This document shows positions 1 through 7,376 of a stretch of 13,153 nt of DNA, in pieces; the first letter of the stretch is position 1; every line of letters begins with the position of its first letter. The stretch is from Bacillota bacterium (GTDB lineage Bacteria; Bacillota; Clostridia; Lachnospirales; Anaerotignaceae), in contig JAEZPX010000089.1 in assembly GCA_023413275.1 (NCBI GenBank), positions 1-13,153 on the forward strand, in the 5' to 3' direction. Position numbers and translations under genes: made by a program. The notes under the pieces are model-generated. The model was not told where the DNA came from and did no database searches. It saw only the letters and a list, made by a program, of their open reading frames with translations.

Positions 1-79
1 GTAGCAGTATGGCAGAAAAAGGGTCTTTTTTATATCCTTTTAATTTCTCATGCCACGTAATTTTATTGATTGCATCCAT
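1..79 (-). CDS. pstA: Phosphate ABC transporter permease PstA, N-terminal fragment
   Basis: Only the first 26 codons lie in the window, beginning M-D-A-I-N-K-I-T-W-H, and the rest runs off the left edge. The visible part is a polar, lysine-rich N-terminus (E-K-L-K-G-Y-K-K-D-P) just before an expected first membrane helix. The start is supported by an AAGGAGGG ribosome site inside the end of pstC. The ATG shares one base with the pstC stop codon (TAATG), so the two are translationally coupled. Identity rests mainly on position: PstA is the second membrane subunit of the phosphate importer and nearly always follows pstC. The 26 residues alone would not prove it. Confidence 0.75.
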   Translation of the reverse strand, partial: MDAINKITWHEKLKGYKKDPFSAILL

Positions 80-918
80 TAGAAATCCCTCCTTTTTAAG
101 AGGGAGAAGCTAAAATTAATTAACAGAATAAACACAAACAGAACAACAGCTGTTCCTAAAAGTGCCTCTCTGTGCAAATCTGCCGCGTAGCCCATCTCCA
201 TAACAATATTTGCCGTCAAGGTTCTCACACCGCTAAACAATCCTTTGGGCACAATCGCCTGATTGCCTGCAACCATAATAACAGCCATGGTTTCACCAAT
301 GGCACGGCCAATTCCTAGAATAACTCCTGCAAAAATCCCCTGCTTTGCCGCAGGTAAAACGGTAAAAAAAACACTTCTTTCATGGGTAATTCCCAGTGCT
401 AGTGCTCCCTCATAATATGACTTTGGCACTGCACGAATTGCCGCCTCAGAAACACCAATTACGGTAGGTAAAATCATGATTCCCAAGAGAATAGAAGCAG
501 TTAAAACACCTTTACCGCTTCCTCCAAACAACTGTTGCATCATCGGCACAATTACCACCAAACCGAAAAAGCCATAAACAATAGAGGGGATTCCCGCCAA
601 AAGCTCAATGGCCGGCTTAATCATCTTATAAAGGCCTTTGGGACAAAAATGTGCCAAAAAAGCGGAACATAAAATCCCCAAGGGCACACCAATGATAATT
701 GCTCCCGCCGTTACATAAATACTTCCTACAATCATTGGGAAAATGCCAAAAATATTATTGGTAGGTTTCCATTTCATCCCCGTGAGAAATTGCACTATGC
801 CGATTTCATGAATCGCGGGTACGCCATTTGCAAACAAGAAAATACAGATTAATGCTACTGCAAATATGGAGATACTGGCAGCAGCCAAGAAAACCCATTG
901 CATTGCCTTTTCTTTCAT
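79..918 (-). CDS. pstC: Phosphate ABC transporter permease PstC
   Basis: This is one of two membrane subunits of the high-affinity phosphate importer PstSCAB. The 279-residue protein starts with a hydrophobic helix at about residues 8-30. Several further helices follow, including those around L-A-G-I-P-S-I-V-Y-G-F-F-G-L and I-L-L-G-I-M-I-L-P-T-V-I. The cytoplasmic EAA-type loop that contacts the ATPase PstB is clear near residues 168-215 (Y-Y-E-G-A-L-A-L-G-I, then G-I-G-R-A-I-G-E-T-M-A-V). Length fits a slightly short PstC. A good ribosome site (AGGAGGA at 924-930) supports the ATG at 918. It lies 348 bases downstream of pstS, a gap filled with hairpins, and overlaps pstA by one base. It is probably transcribed from the Pho-controlled pstS promoter. 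Confidence 0.95.
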   Translation of the reverse strand: MKEKAMQWVFLAAASISIFAVALICIFLFANGVPAIHEIGIVQFLTGMKWKPTNNIFGIFPMIVGSIYVTAGAIIIGVPLGILCSAFLAHFCPKGLYKMIKPAIELLAGIPSIVYGFFGLVVIVPMMQQLFGGSGKGVLTASILLGIMILPTVIGVSEAAIRAVPKSYYEGALALGITHERSVFFTVLPAAKQGIFAGVILGIGRAIGETMAVIMVAGNQAIVPKGLFSGVRTLTANIVMEMGYAADLHREALLGTAVVLFVFILLINFSFSLLKRRDF

Positions 919-1266
919 ATAAGTCCTCCTCGACCTTAAAAGGAATAGAACCTTTTTTAAATCACAGTGAATCCTTGACTAACAGAGTAACTGCTTTTTA
1001 ACAATTTTTTAACATGATTCTTTATTAAGCAAAATGACGGTTTCCTCTTGGAGGTCCGTCTTATAAAAAACAATATCTAAAAGCTTTTGAGATATAGAGC
1101 AATTTGGAAACATTGCTTTACATATTATATACAATGCTTTAAGGGAAAAAGAGTATGGCTTATATGATTCCTTTTACTTCCATTCTCCAAAAGCTTTTAG
1201 ATTTTGTAACCCATTTACTTTATTTTTAACTTAAGCTTGGAGCATATCTTTATTAAGCCCTCCTGC
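919..1266 (-). other. Hairpin-rich pstS-pstC intercistronic region
   Basis: No gene is seen here. The spacer holds a stem at 1036-1060 (GACGG/CCGTC with an inner CCTC/GAGG) and a 6-bp stem at 1098-1117 (AGCAAT/ATTGCT). It also holds a perfect 15-bp inverted repeat, 1075-1089 against 1188-1202, whose core AAAAGCTTTT is itself a palindrome. A TATAAT hexamer on the minus strand near 1123-1128 has no good -35. In pst operons the binding-protein gene is usually expressed far above the permease genes. Intercistronic stems that stop or process RNA are a plausible reason, but this is inference. Confidence 0.45.
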
Positions 1267-2163
1267 TTATTTAGCGATACTCCAATCTGTTGCATTTCCT
1301 GTGTAAATATCCTTCACATTTGCTGAGGTCAAGCCATTTACAGCATTGTCTTTGTTCACAATTACTGCAATACCATCCATTGCAATTACTGTAGGTGTAA
1401 GTCCTGCGGATAATTCGCTTTCTTTTAATTCTCTGGATGCCATACCAATGTCGCAAATACCTTCAATTGCAGAAGTCATACCCGTTGTGGAATCACTCTG
1501 CTGAACTTCAACGCTAATTTTAGGGTTTACTGACGCATAAGCCTCTTTCAGCTTTTCCATTACAGGAGTTACGGAAGATGAACCAGCAACTGTTACTTTA
1601 CCCTCTACATCTGTTGCAGCATATGCGCCAGTGTTACCCTGACTGATGTATCCACTCTTCTCCACAACTGCCTGACCTTCTTCACTCATGATAAAAGCCA
1701 TAAAATCCTGAGCCGCTGGAGAAATTTCATCTTTTGTAGCAATGTTAAATGGTCTGGAGATTTTATATGTTCCGTTTTTGATATCTTCTACAGTTGCTTT
1801 CGCACCATCAATTTCCAATGCTTTAACCGAATCATTTAAAGAGCCTAAAGAAATGTAACCAATGGCATTTTTATTTCCTGCAATTGTCTGCATCATAACT
1901 GCTGTGCTGTTTGTAATTTCTGCTGTTTCAACAGTGTTGTCTACTTTATTGCCATCTGAACCTTTTTCTTCAATGCCGAATAGCTCAATAAACGCACCTC
2001 TTGTACCGGATCCATCCTCTCTGGAAACAACGGTAATTGCAGCTGTATTTGTTGCTTCAGCTTTTGCGTCTCCACTACCCTCCGCAGGCTTGGAACCACC
2101 ACATCCTGCCAAAGCACCGGTTAACATCAATAATATCAAACTTAAGCCTATTTTCTTTTTCAT
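1267..2163 (-). CDS. pstS: Phosphate-binding lipoprotein, PstS family, lobes in permuted order
   Basis: This is the extracellular phosphate receptor of the Pst importer, lipid-anchored outside the membrane. The 298-residue product has a lipoprotein signal (lipobox L-A-G-C, Cys21) and a short Ala/Glu linker. Residues 42-60 carry the phosphate-binding R-E-D-G-S-G-T-R motif, followed by S-T-A-V-M-M (86-91) and A-I-G-Y-I-S-L-G (100-107). The usual PstS C-terminal R-P-F-N (137-140) and S-E-E-G-Q-A-V-V (160-167) come next. Only after these do the blocks normally found at the N-terminus appear: V-T-V-A-G-S-S-S-V-T-P-V (190-201), D-I-G-M-A-S-R-E (238-245), and D-G-I-A-V-I-V-N (263-270), ending at Y-T-G-N-A-T-D-W. 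The order is thus swapped at the interlobe hinge. The AAAAGGAGAGG ribosome site (2170-2180) fixes the ATG. A Pho-type promoter lies upstream. Confidence 0.93.
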   Translation of the reverse strand: MKKKIGLSLILLMLTGALAGCGGSKPAEGSGDAKAEATNTAAITVVSREDGSGTRGAFIELFGIEEKGSDGNKVDNTVETAEITNSTAVMMQTIAGNKNAIGYISLGSLNDSVKALEIDGAKATVEDIKNGTYKISRPFNIATKDEISPAAQDFMAFIMSEEGQAVVEKSGYISQGNTGAYAATDVEGKVTVAGSSSVTPVMEKLKEAYASVNPKISVEVQQSDSTTGMTSAIEGICDIGMASRELKESELSAGLTPTVIAMDGIAVIVNKDNAVNGLTSANVKDIYTGNATDWSIAK

Positions 2164-2169
2164 TAATTA

Positions 2170-2261
2170 CCTCTCCTTTTTGTATTCATTCATTAGATAC
2201 AAGCAAAGTATACATAGAAATTGTTAAATGAAAAATCATTCATATGTTAAATCTATGTAAA
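2170..2261 (-). promoter_or_regulatory. Pho-box promoter of pstS
   Basis: Reading the minus strand toward pstS there are three TTAACA-like units: TTTACA (2256-2261), TTAACA (2245-2250) and TTAACA (2222-2227). Their starts are spaced 11 and 23 bases, close to one and two 11-bp steps. A -10 hexamer TATACT (2207-2212) follows nine bases after the last unit, and there is no proper -35. This is the layout of PhoP/PhoB-activated promoters, where repeats replace the -35 box. The response regulator gene is not in the window. The ribosome site is at 2170-2180. Confidence 0.7.
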
Positions 2262-2795
2262 ATTGCAATTTAATCGTGTTTTCAGAGTTTTTGATCAAAA
2301 AACCATTCTTAAATATTATCTAAATTATCTCTTAATTTGTATATTTTCTATTTTTAATCTCTGTTTCTAAAAATCCTTATTTCTAGTTTTAACAGTTTTT
2401 GCTTTTTTAGTATTTTTAAAATTAAAATACAAAAATTTGTTGATAGAATGCTAATAGTTCATAAATCAAATAAATAAAACTATATTAGATTACTCATGAG
2501 ATAATGATTGTCCTTGCCTTGAAAAAAATTCAACCTCTCTCTATAGTCTCATAATTTTCTTAGTTGAAAATTGCGATATTATTTGATTTCCAGGGAATTA
2601 TAAGAAGATTATCTGATTTAACGAAGATGTAAAGATAGTTGAGAAAAGCCTTGTTTACCTAAAATATATCAATGATAGCTAAAAGAAAATAACATGAACA
2701 TAGTTCAGAAGATGAATGAGAACGAGCAATGAGAACGAACTTAATCAGTATCAGTCTAATTCTGTTCTATAAATTAAGGGAATTTAAAAATCAAG
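2262..2795. other. AT-rich spacer between pstS and the ftsZ terminator
   Basis: No convincing gene or RNA is seen in about 530 bases. Present are a 12-bp palindrome AAATTGCAATTT at 2260-2271, just beyond the Pho box, and an AT-only palindrome around GATC at 2288-2301. A weak stem AATTTTC/GAAAATT lies at 2553-2572. Two tandem 13-base units (AATGAGAACGAGC, AATGAGAACGAAC) lie at 2715-2740. None is followed by a convincing U-run. Confidence 0.4.
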
Positions 2796-2796
2796 A

Positions 2797-2830
2797 CAAC
2801 AAAAAGGCAGGTGGATTCATCCATCTGCCT
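2797..2830 (-). terminator. Rho-independent terminator after ftsZ
   Basis: On the minus strand the arms GGCAGATGGA and TCCACCTGCC (one G-T wobble, loop TGAA) form a 10-bp stem, extended to 11 by a flanking A-T pair. It is followed at once by TTTTTGTTGTC. It starts 14 bases beyond the ftsZ stop codon and closes the division operon. Confidence 0.9.
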
Positions 2831-2843
2831 AAGTTTGTATGTA

Positions 2844-3962
2844 TCAAAATTTCTTTCTTGTAAGGAAATCAGGAATTTTAATTTCAGATTCAAAATCATC
2901 CAAATCAGAAAATCTTCTGGGACGTACTTCTTCGTCTGCCTTTTCGTCTTTTGCCTGTTCTTCTGCTGCCACAATTTCAGGTTTTTTCACTTCAACAATC
3001 GTGGGCATTTCGCCATCAAGACCTGTTGCAATAACAGTAACAACAACCTCATTGTTGAGATCTTCATTAATAGTTGTACCAAAAATGATTTCAGCATCAG
3101 GATCAATCGCCTCTCTGATTAAATCAGCAGCTTCCTCTGTTTCCATCAAACCAAGATTCATATCACCACTAAAATTAATCAGCACGCTCTTAGCTCCCTC
3201 AATGGTTGTTTCCAAAAGGGGGCTCTGAATTGCCATTTTCGCAGCGATTTCAGCTTTGTTTTCGCCGCTGGCACGACCGATACCCATATGGGCAATGCCT
3301 TTATTAGCCATTACTGTACGTACGTCGGCAAAGTCCAAGTTGATTACGCCTGGCTTAGAAATCAAATCAGCAATACCCTGAACACCTTGGCGTAAAATTT
3401 CATCCGCCTTTTTGAAAGCTTCAGTAAGGGTTGTCTTTTTATCAATAATACTCAATAATCTTTGATTTGGAATAATAACCAATGTATCAACGTTTTTCTT
3501 TAATTCCATAATACCTTTTTCGGCATTGCTCATTCTTTTCTTTCCCTCAAAGTTAAAGGGCTTTGTCACAACGCCTACTGTCAAGATGCCTAACTCCTTG
3601 GAAATTGCGGCAATTCTGGGTGCCGCACCTGTACCGGTGCCACCACCCATTCCGGCAGTAATAAATACCATGTCAGAACCATGTAAAGCCTGTGCAATTT
3701 CGTCTTGTGTTTCATCAACGGATTTCTCCCCAATTTCAGGATTCCCTCCTGCACCAAGACCCTTTGTCAACTTTTCACCAATCTGAATTTTTGTGCTGGA
3801 TCTAGCCTTTGAAAGAGCTTGTCCATCTGTATTTATTGAAATAAATTCAACGCCATCCAGGCCGTCTTCAATCATTCTGTCAACAGCGTTGTTGCCGCCG
3901 CCACCAACGCCGATTACTTTTATCTGTGCCATACTGCTCAATGGGATATCAAATTCGAGCAA
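2844..3962 (-). CDS. ftsZ: Cell division GTPase FtsZ
   Basis: FtsZ is the tubulin-like protein that polymerises into the Z-ring and recruits the divisome. The 372-residue product has the nucleotide-binding loop G-V-G-G-G-G-N-N-A-V (18-27) and the tubulin signature G-G-G-T-G-T-G-A-A-P (106-115). The T7 catalytic loop lies near 205-218 (N-L-D-F-A-D-V-R). An acidic, variable linker leads to the conserved C-terminal peptide E-I-K-I-P-D-F-L, which docks FtsA/SepF-type partners, followed by a basic T-R-K-K-F. The start appears to be TTG at 3962: it sits five bases after AGGAGGGG and yields the family's usual M-L-E-F N-terminus, while the next ATG (3932) lacks a ribosome site. It ends the murA-ftsQ-DUF881-sbp cluster, 117 bases after sbp, and probably has its own extra promoter. 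No ftsA is adjacent. Confidence 0.97.
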   Translation of the reverse strand: MLEFDIPLSSMAQIKVIGVGGGGNNAVDRMIEDGLDGVEFISINTDGQALSKARSSTKIQIGEKLTKGLGAGGNPEIGEKSVDETQDEIAQALHGSDMVFITAGMGGGTGTGAAPRIAAISKELGILTVGVVTKPFNFEGKKRMSNAEKGIMELKKNVDTLVIIPNQRLLSIIDKKTTLTEAFKKADEILRQGVQGIADLISKPGVINLDFADVRTVMANKGIAHMGIGRASGENKAEIAAKMAIQSPLLETTIEGAKSVLINFSGDMNLGLMETEEAADLIREAIDPDAEIIFGTTINEDLNNEVVVTVIATGLDGEMPTIVEVKKPEIVAAEEQAKDEKADEEVRPRRFSDLDDFESEIKIPDFLTRKKF

Positions 3963-4005
3963 AAAAATCCCCTCCTAATAATCAAGAAATACATAATATT
4001 ATATA

Positions 4006-4034
4006 ATTATACACGAAAAAAATCATACTTTCCA
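4006..4034 (-). promoter_or_regulatory. Candidate internal promoter for ftsZ
   Basis: On the minus strand TGGAAA (4029-4034, four of six matches to consensus) and a perfect TATAAT (4006-4011) are separated by 17 bases. They lie 44 bases upstream of the ftsZ start in an AT-rich gap after sbp. An extra promoter would let FtsZ be made in excess of FtsQ. Many TA-rich hexamers occur nearby, so the exact placement is uncertain. Confidence 0.5.
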
Positions 4035-4079
4035 TAGTAAAAGAAAACAATTCAGAAAAATTTTGGTTTTTTTATTGCA

Positions 4080-4451
4080 TTATTCTCCTTTTTCCGTTAC
4101 TACTATAATCCGTTTTTCAGGTTTATTCAATAAAAATCTACGAATCTGACTAAAATTGTTAAAAATGCGAGAACCGTAAACAACCACTGCTGCAATAGAA
4201 AGGTTGATATTCAGTTGATTCCCAAGCCAAACAAGGCCCACAGCCAGAATCCCATTACAGAAAAACCCGCTGGAAAAAATTCTCAAATCGAACTGTTTTT
4301 GTGAAATGGCATAAATGCCACCTAAAACCGAATCAAGGCATGCTAAAATTGCAATTGCCACATAGCTGGCATATCCATAAGGAATTACCACACCGCTGGT
4401 TATTCCAATAATAACGCCCAAAACCAAACCAATAATAGGCACACTCATCAT
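4080..4451 (-). CDS. sbp: Small basic membrane protein Sbp (DUF1290)
   Basis: This is a 123-residue integral membrane protein matching the clostridial and Bacillus Sbp family found just upstream of ftsZ; its precise function is unknown. It shows about four hydrophobic segments: near 4-24 (V-P-I-I-G-L-V-L-G-V-I), 29-49, 62-80 and 83-95. It ends in a basic tail with R-R-F-L-L-N-K-P-E-K-R. Two adjacent ATG codons (4451 and 4448) follow a GGAGG ribosome site. The first has the better spacing and is used here; a longer frame upstream has no support. The start overlaps the end of the DUF881 gene by four bases (ATGA), so translation is probably coupled. Confidence 0.85.
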   Translation of the reverse strand: MMSVPIIGLVLGVIIGITSGVVIPYGYASYVAIAILACLDSVLGGIYAISQKQFDLRIFSSGFFCNGILAVGLVWLGNQLNINLSIAAVVVYGSRIFNNFSQIRRFLLNKPEKRIIVVTEKGE

Positions 4452-5164
4452 CCCGCTACCTCCAGTTCCGAAGCAGTTGCTTTCCAAAGAATTGTTTGTG
4501 TATAAGGTGGAACAGTGATATTTGCTTCCTTGTGTATGTTAATTTCAATCCCCCATGGTGCCAAATTGTCCACTACGCCCCCGGGAAATTTCAAAGCGGA
4601 TTGCAAAATGTCTCTGTCTCCCACAGCCTTAATCTCAAAAGGGGCCGCAACCCTCTCTCCATTTACCATTACAATAGATCCGGCACAGCTTACACTGCTT
4701 TTTCCCACAATCCGCTGTCCATTAATGGAGATTGCTTCCGCTCCGCCTACATTTAATTCATTGATTACAGAAAGGATGTCCTCCGCATGCACCAAATAGG
4801 CATTGCTGTCACCACCTTTTTTCGTACTGCTATCATTCATGGTTACCAAAATTCCGGCACCATGAACCTCTGTCAGCCCCGCAAACAAACGAAGCTTTTC
4901 TAATTCATTTTGCAAATTATCAATGGTGGCACCATAGTCCAAACCACTTTCATAATCAGCAATAATTTGTTCCTTTTCTTTTAAATGTCCTTGGAGAGCT
5001 TCATTTTCCTCCTGCACCTTTTTTAAGGTAGCAGTCAGCTCTGTCAGACGCTGATTTTCCGTTAAACCATTTTGTTTTTTCACCGTATTGTACTGGATTC
5101 CAATAATTGTTCCCAACAACACACAAATCAACGTAAGTCCATATAAATAATGGTTTTTTCCCAT
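4448..5164 (-). CDS. DUF881 membrane-anchored coiled-coil protein (YlxW/YlxX-like)
   Basis: The 238-residue product has one N-terminal membrane helix (about 5-25, Y-L-Y-G-L-T-L-I-C-V-L-L-G). A coiled coil follows at about 33-75, rich in Leu, Glu and Lys (L-K-K-V-Q-E-E-N-E-A-L). The C-terminal domain is of the DUF881 type, with V-H-G-A-G-I-L-V-T-M-N-D, H-A-E-D-I-L-S-V-I-N-E-L and I-N-G-Q-R-I-V. The family sits between ftsQ and ftsZ in many Firmicutes; its role in division is likely but not established. Clostridia often carry two copies, but only one is here. The ATG at 5164 follows AAAAAGGGGA at good distance. An upstream TTG overlapping the ftsQ stop is less likely. It is 24 bases after ftsQ and overlaps sbp. 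Confidence 0.85.
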   Translation of the reverse strand: MGKNHYLYGLTLICVLLGTIIGIQYNTVKKQNGLTENQRLTELTATLKKVQEENEALQGHLKEKEQIIADYESGLDYGATIDNLQNELEKLRLFAGLTEVHGAGILVTMNDSSTKKGGDSNAYLVHAEDILSVINELNVGGAEAISINGQRIVGKSSVSCAGSIVMVNGERVAAPFEIKAVGDRDILQSALKFPGGVVDNLAPWGIEINIHKEANITVPPYTQTILWKATASELEVAG

Positions 5165-5188
5165 AGCTTGTCCCCTTTTTCCCAGCAA

Positions 5189-5980
5189 TCAAGTGAGGTA
5201 TTGAAAAATAATGGGTTTATTCAAATCTCTTAAATCCAAGGTTCCTCTATCCTCCTTGGGAATTGTTTTCATAATTTCACCCATAATTCGTACCTTTTGA
5301 TCCGCATCCTTCATATCTCCCAAATGAATCAAAACTTTATTCACATTGGCATATACATCCTTAGGATCGGTCACATCGATTTCCACCACAATATCCAAAA
5401 GACTATATTTTTTCATTAATTGAGACATTTGTAAAACCACCTGTAGTGAGTCTTTATTCTCCACAGGCAACACTTCTCCCAAAAGAAAACTGTCAAATTT
5501 AAGTCCTGTTACAATTGGTAAAGCCTCATGATACATAGTCTGTGTTTCTAAAACCCGACCTTCTTCATCTATGTAAAGGTATGCACCCATAAAAGATACA
5601 TAACCTCTTGCCTTTCGCTCCTTCACTTGAATCACCATAGTGTTGGGCAATTGGACTTTTAATTTTGCTTCTGCAATGTAAGGATCCTGTTTTAAAATTT
5701 TTTCAGCTTTTCCCTTTCCAAATAAAATCAGATTGTCTCCATGGGCAAGGGAAATCATCTCTGCCAATTCAGTTGTTGTAAAATGCTCTGCACCCTCGGC
5801 GCGAATCTCTTTCACTGCAAAAAGAGGAGAAAATAAAACCCCTGCAACTACAATGATAAGCATTAAAAAACCGATGACAAATTTCGAGTTAATTTTTCTC
5901 CCTCTTGGGGGTCTATCATAATATTCAAGTTCCTCTAATATTTCTGGGTTGTCAATTCGTTTCTTTTTTTTCAATGCCAT
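5189..5980 (-). CDS. ftsQ: Cell division protein FtsQ/DivIB
   Basis: This is a bitopic divisome protein that joins FtsL/DivIC and FtsB-type partners and regulates septal wall synthesis. The 263-residue product has a basic cytoplasmic head (K-K-K-K-R-I-D) and one membrane helix at about 34-55. An extracytoplasmic POTRA domain follows (F-A-V-K-E-I-R-A-E-G-A-E-H-F-T-T-T-E-L), with the typical L-P-N-T-M-V-I-Q-V-K-E-R-K strand. A beta domain then contains Y-L-Y-I-D-E-E-G-R-V-L and L-P-I-V-T-G-L. The ATG at 5980 is eight bases after GGAG. A GTG at 5989 that overlaps the murA stop would place the ribosome site directly against it. It lies five bases after murA. Confidence 0.9.
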   Translation of the reverse strand: MALKKKKRIDNPEILEELEYYDRPPRGRKINSKFVIGFLMLIIVVAGVLFSPLFAVKEIRAEGAEHFTTTELAEMISLAHGDNLILFGKGKAEKILKQDPYIAEAKLKVQLPNTMVIQVKERKARGYVSFMGAYLYIDEEGRVLETQTMYHEALPIVTGLKFDSFLLGEVLPVENKDSLQVVLQMSQLMKKYSLLDIVVEIDVTDPKDVYANVNKVLIHLGDMKDADQKVRIMGEIMKTIPKEDRGTLDLRDLNKPIIFQYLT

Positions 5981-5985
5981 TTTTT

Positions 5986-7239
5986 TCACTCCATCAGCCG
6001 TACATCGCCGCCCAACAAAGATAAGGCGTCCTCAATTTTTTCGTATCCTCGCTCAACATATTCAGCTCCGTATACTGTGCTTTTTCCTTCTGCTGCCAAA
6101 GCCGCAATCAAAAGTGCCGCACCACCTCGTAAATCCCTGCCAAAAACTTCAGCACCATGAAGGCCACCGCAACCCTTGATTTGGGCAACTCTGTCCTCAA
6201 TTACAATATTGGCGCCCATTCGACACAGTTCATCAGCATGGCGGAAACGAGCCTCGAATACTGTTTCACTAATCATACAAGTTCCCTTTGCTAATGTCAA
6301 TAGACTCATCATAAGGGGTTGCATGTCGGTAGGAAAACCGGGAAACGGCCCAGTAACCAGGGAAAACCCGGACTTTAGTTCCTTCGGCGGTTTCATCCAA
6401 ATACGCTCTGCCTCCATATTAAATTGACATCCTGTTTTTACCAAAGCCTCAAGGGTAGTTTCAATATCATTTTTTTCAACACCTGTCAGGCAAAGCTCTC
6501 CACCAGTCATGGCAGAGGCACATAAAAAGGTTCCGGCCTCAATTCGATCAAAAGGTATGGAGAAATATGCTCCATGGAGCTTTTTCACGCCCTCTATCAT
6601 AATAGATGGTGTGCCTTCTCCATAAATTTCTGCACCACAAGCACGCAAAAAACGGACTAGTGCCACAATCTCTGGCTCTCTCGCCGCATTGTGAATAACC
6701 GTAACTCCTTCGGCTTTCACTGCTAATAGCAAAATATTTTCCGTTGCACCCACACTGGGATAGTTCAAATAAATATGGTAACCCAAAATATGAGGTGCCT
6801 CACAATAAAAAAGACCGTCCTCTTCTTTAATTTCTACACCCATTTTTTCAAATGCCTTTAAATGAATGTCAATGGGACGTTCTCCAATGGCGCAGCCACC
6901 GGGATGCCCTAAAATTGCCTTTCGCTCTCTTCCCAAAAGAGCACCTAAAAAAAGGATGGAGGAACGCATTTTTTGCACCGTTTCCTCCCGAATCATTACA
7001 TCTTGGATTTGCCTTGTGTCGATGACCGCTGTTCTGCCATTGAGCTCCACCCTACAGCCCAGTGTTTTCAGAATATCCAGCGTTAAATAAAAGTCTCGAA
7101 TCAGCGGGCAATTTTCCAGCACCACTTCATCCTCTGCAAGAAGTGTCGCCGCCAAAATGGGTAATGCCGCATTTTTACTCCCTCTTACCGCAAACTCTCC
7201 GCTTATGGGTTTTCCGCCCTCAATCAAGTAGTACCCCAT
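5986..7239 (-). CDS. murA: UDP-N-acetylglucosamine 1-carboxyvinyltransferase MurA
   Basis: MurA transfers enolpyruvate from PEP to UDP-GlcNAc, the first committed step of peptidoglycan synthesis in the cytoplasm. The 417-residue length is standard. K22-N23 occur in R-G-S-K-N-A-A-L-P. Cys116, in G-G-C-A-I-G-E-R-P-I-D, is the PEP-binding cysteine targeted by fosfomycin. The C-terminal R-G-G-A-A-L-L-I-A-A-L-A-A-E-G block is also present. The ATG at 7239 is seven bases after GGAGG and matches the family N-terminus. A GTG at 7269 would add ten residues without a ribosome site. It is the first gene of the division cluster; Clostridia frequently encode a second MurA elsewhere. Confidence 0.95.
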   Translation of the reverse strand: MGYYLIEGGKPISGEFAVRGSKNAALPILAATLLAEDEVVLENCPLIRDFYLTLDILKTLGCRVELNGRTAVIDTRQIQDVMIREETVQKMRSSILFLGALLGRERKAILGHPGGCAIGERPIDIHLKAFEKMGVEIKEEDGLFYCEAPHILGYHIYLNYPSVGATENILLLAVKAEGVTVIHNAAREPEIVALVRFLRACGAEIYGEGTPSIMIEGVKKLHGAYFSIPFDRIEAGTFLCASAMTGGELCLTGVEKNDIETTLEALVKTGCQFNMEAERIWMKPPKELKSGFSLVTGPFPGFPTDMQPLMMSLLTLAKGTCMISETVFEARFRHADELCRMGANIVIEDRVAQIKGCGGLHGAEVFGRDLRGGAALLIAALAAEGKSTVYGAEYVERGYEKIEDALSLLGGDVRLME

Positions 7240-7306
7240 GCTGTTCCCTCCAAAAAGCATCTTACCCACATTGTATAGAGGGACATTTTTTTTGGTGCAT
7301 ATCCAA

Positions 7307-7347
7307 TTTGCATTCGTATTTACAAAAAACCAAAAACCTTGTAATAT
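7307..7347 (+). promoter_or_regulatory. Promoter of the P1-family peptidase gene
   Basis: TTTACA (7319-7324) and TAATAT (7342-7347) are separated by 17 bases, 29 bases before the ATG. An upstream 14-base element TTTGCATTCGTATT (7307-7320) ends on the first two bases of the -35. The same element sits in the same place at the promoter of the minus-strand NifX-like gene at 8788-8801. The ribosome site GGAGG lies at about 7364-7368. Confidence 0.7.
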
Positions 7348-7376
7348 GTAAGAAAAAAACCACGGAGGAAAAAACC

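Noticed and set aside
2288..2301. TTTTTGATCAAAAA palindrome as a terminator
   Set aside because: The stem is almost all A-T with a four-base GATC centre and lies upstream of a promoter with no gene ending nearby.
2774..3228. Several open frames on both strands around the ftsZ 3' end
   Set aside because: They are shadows of ftsZ with skewed composition and no ribosome sites or family motifs.
7062..7376. Long upstream extension of the peptidase reading frame
   Set aside because: It overlaps murA on the other strand, contains the peptidase promoter and lacks a ribosome site; the ATG at 7377 has CGGAGG and the family N-terminus.
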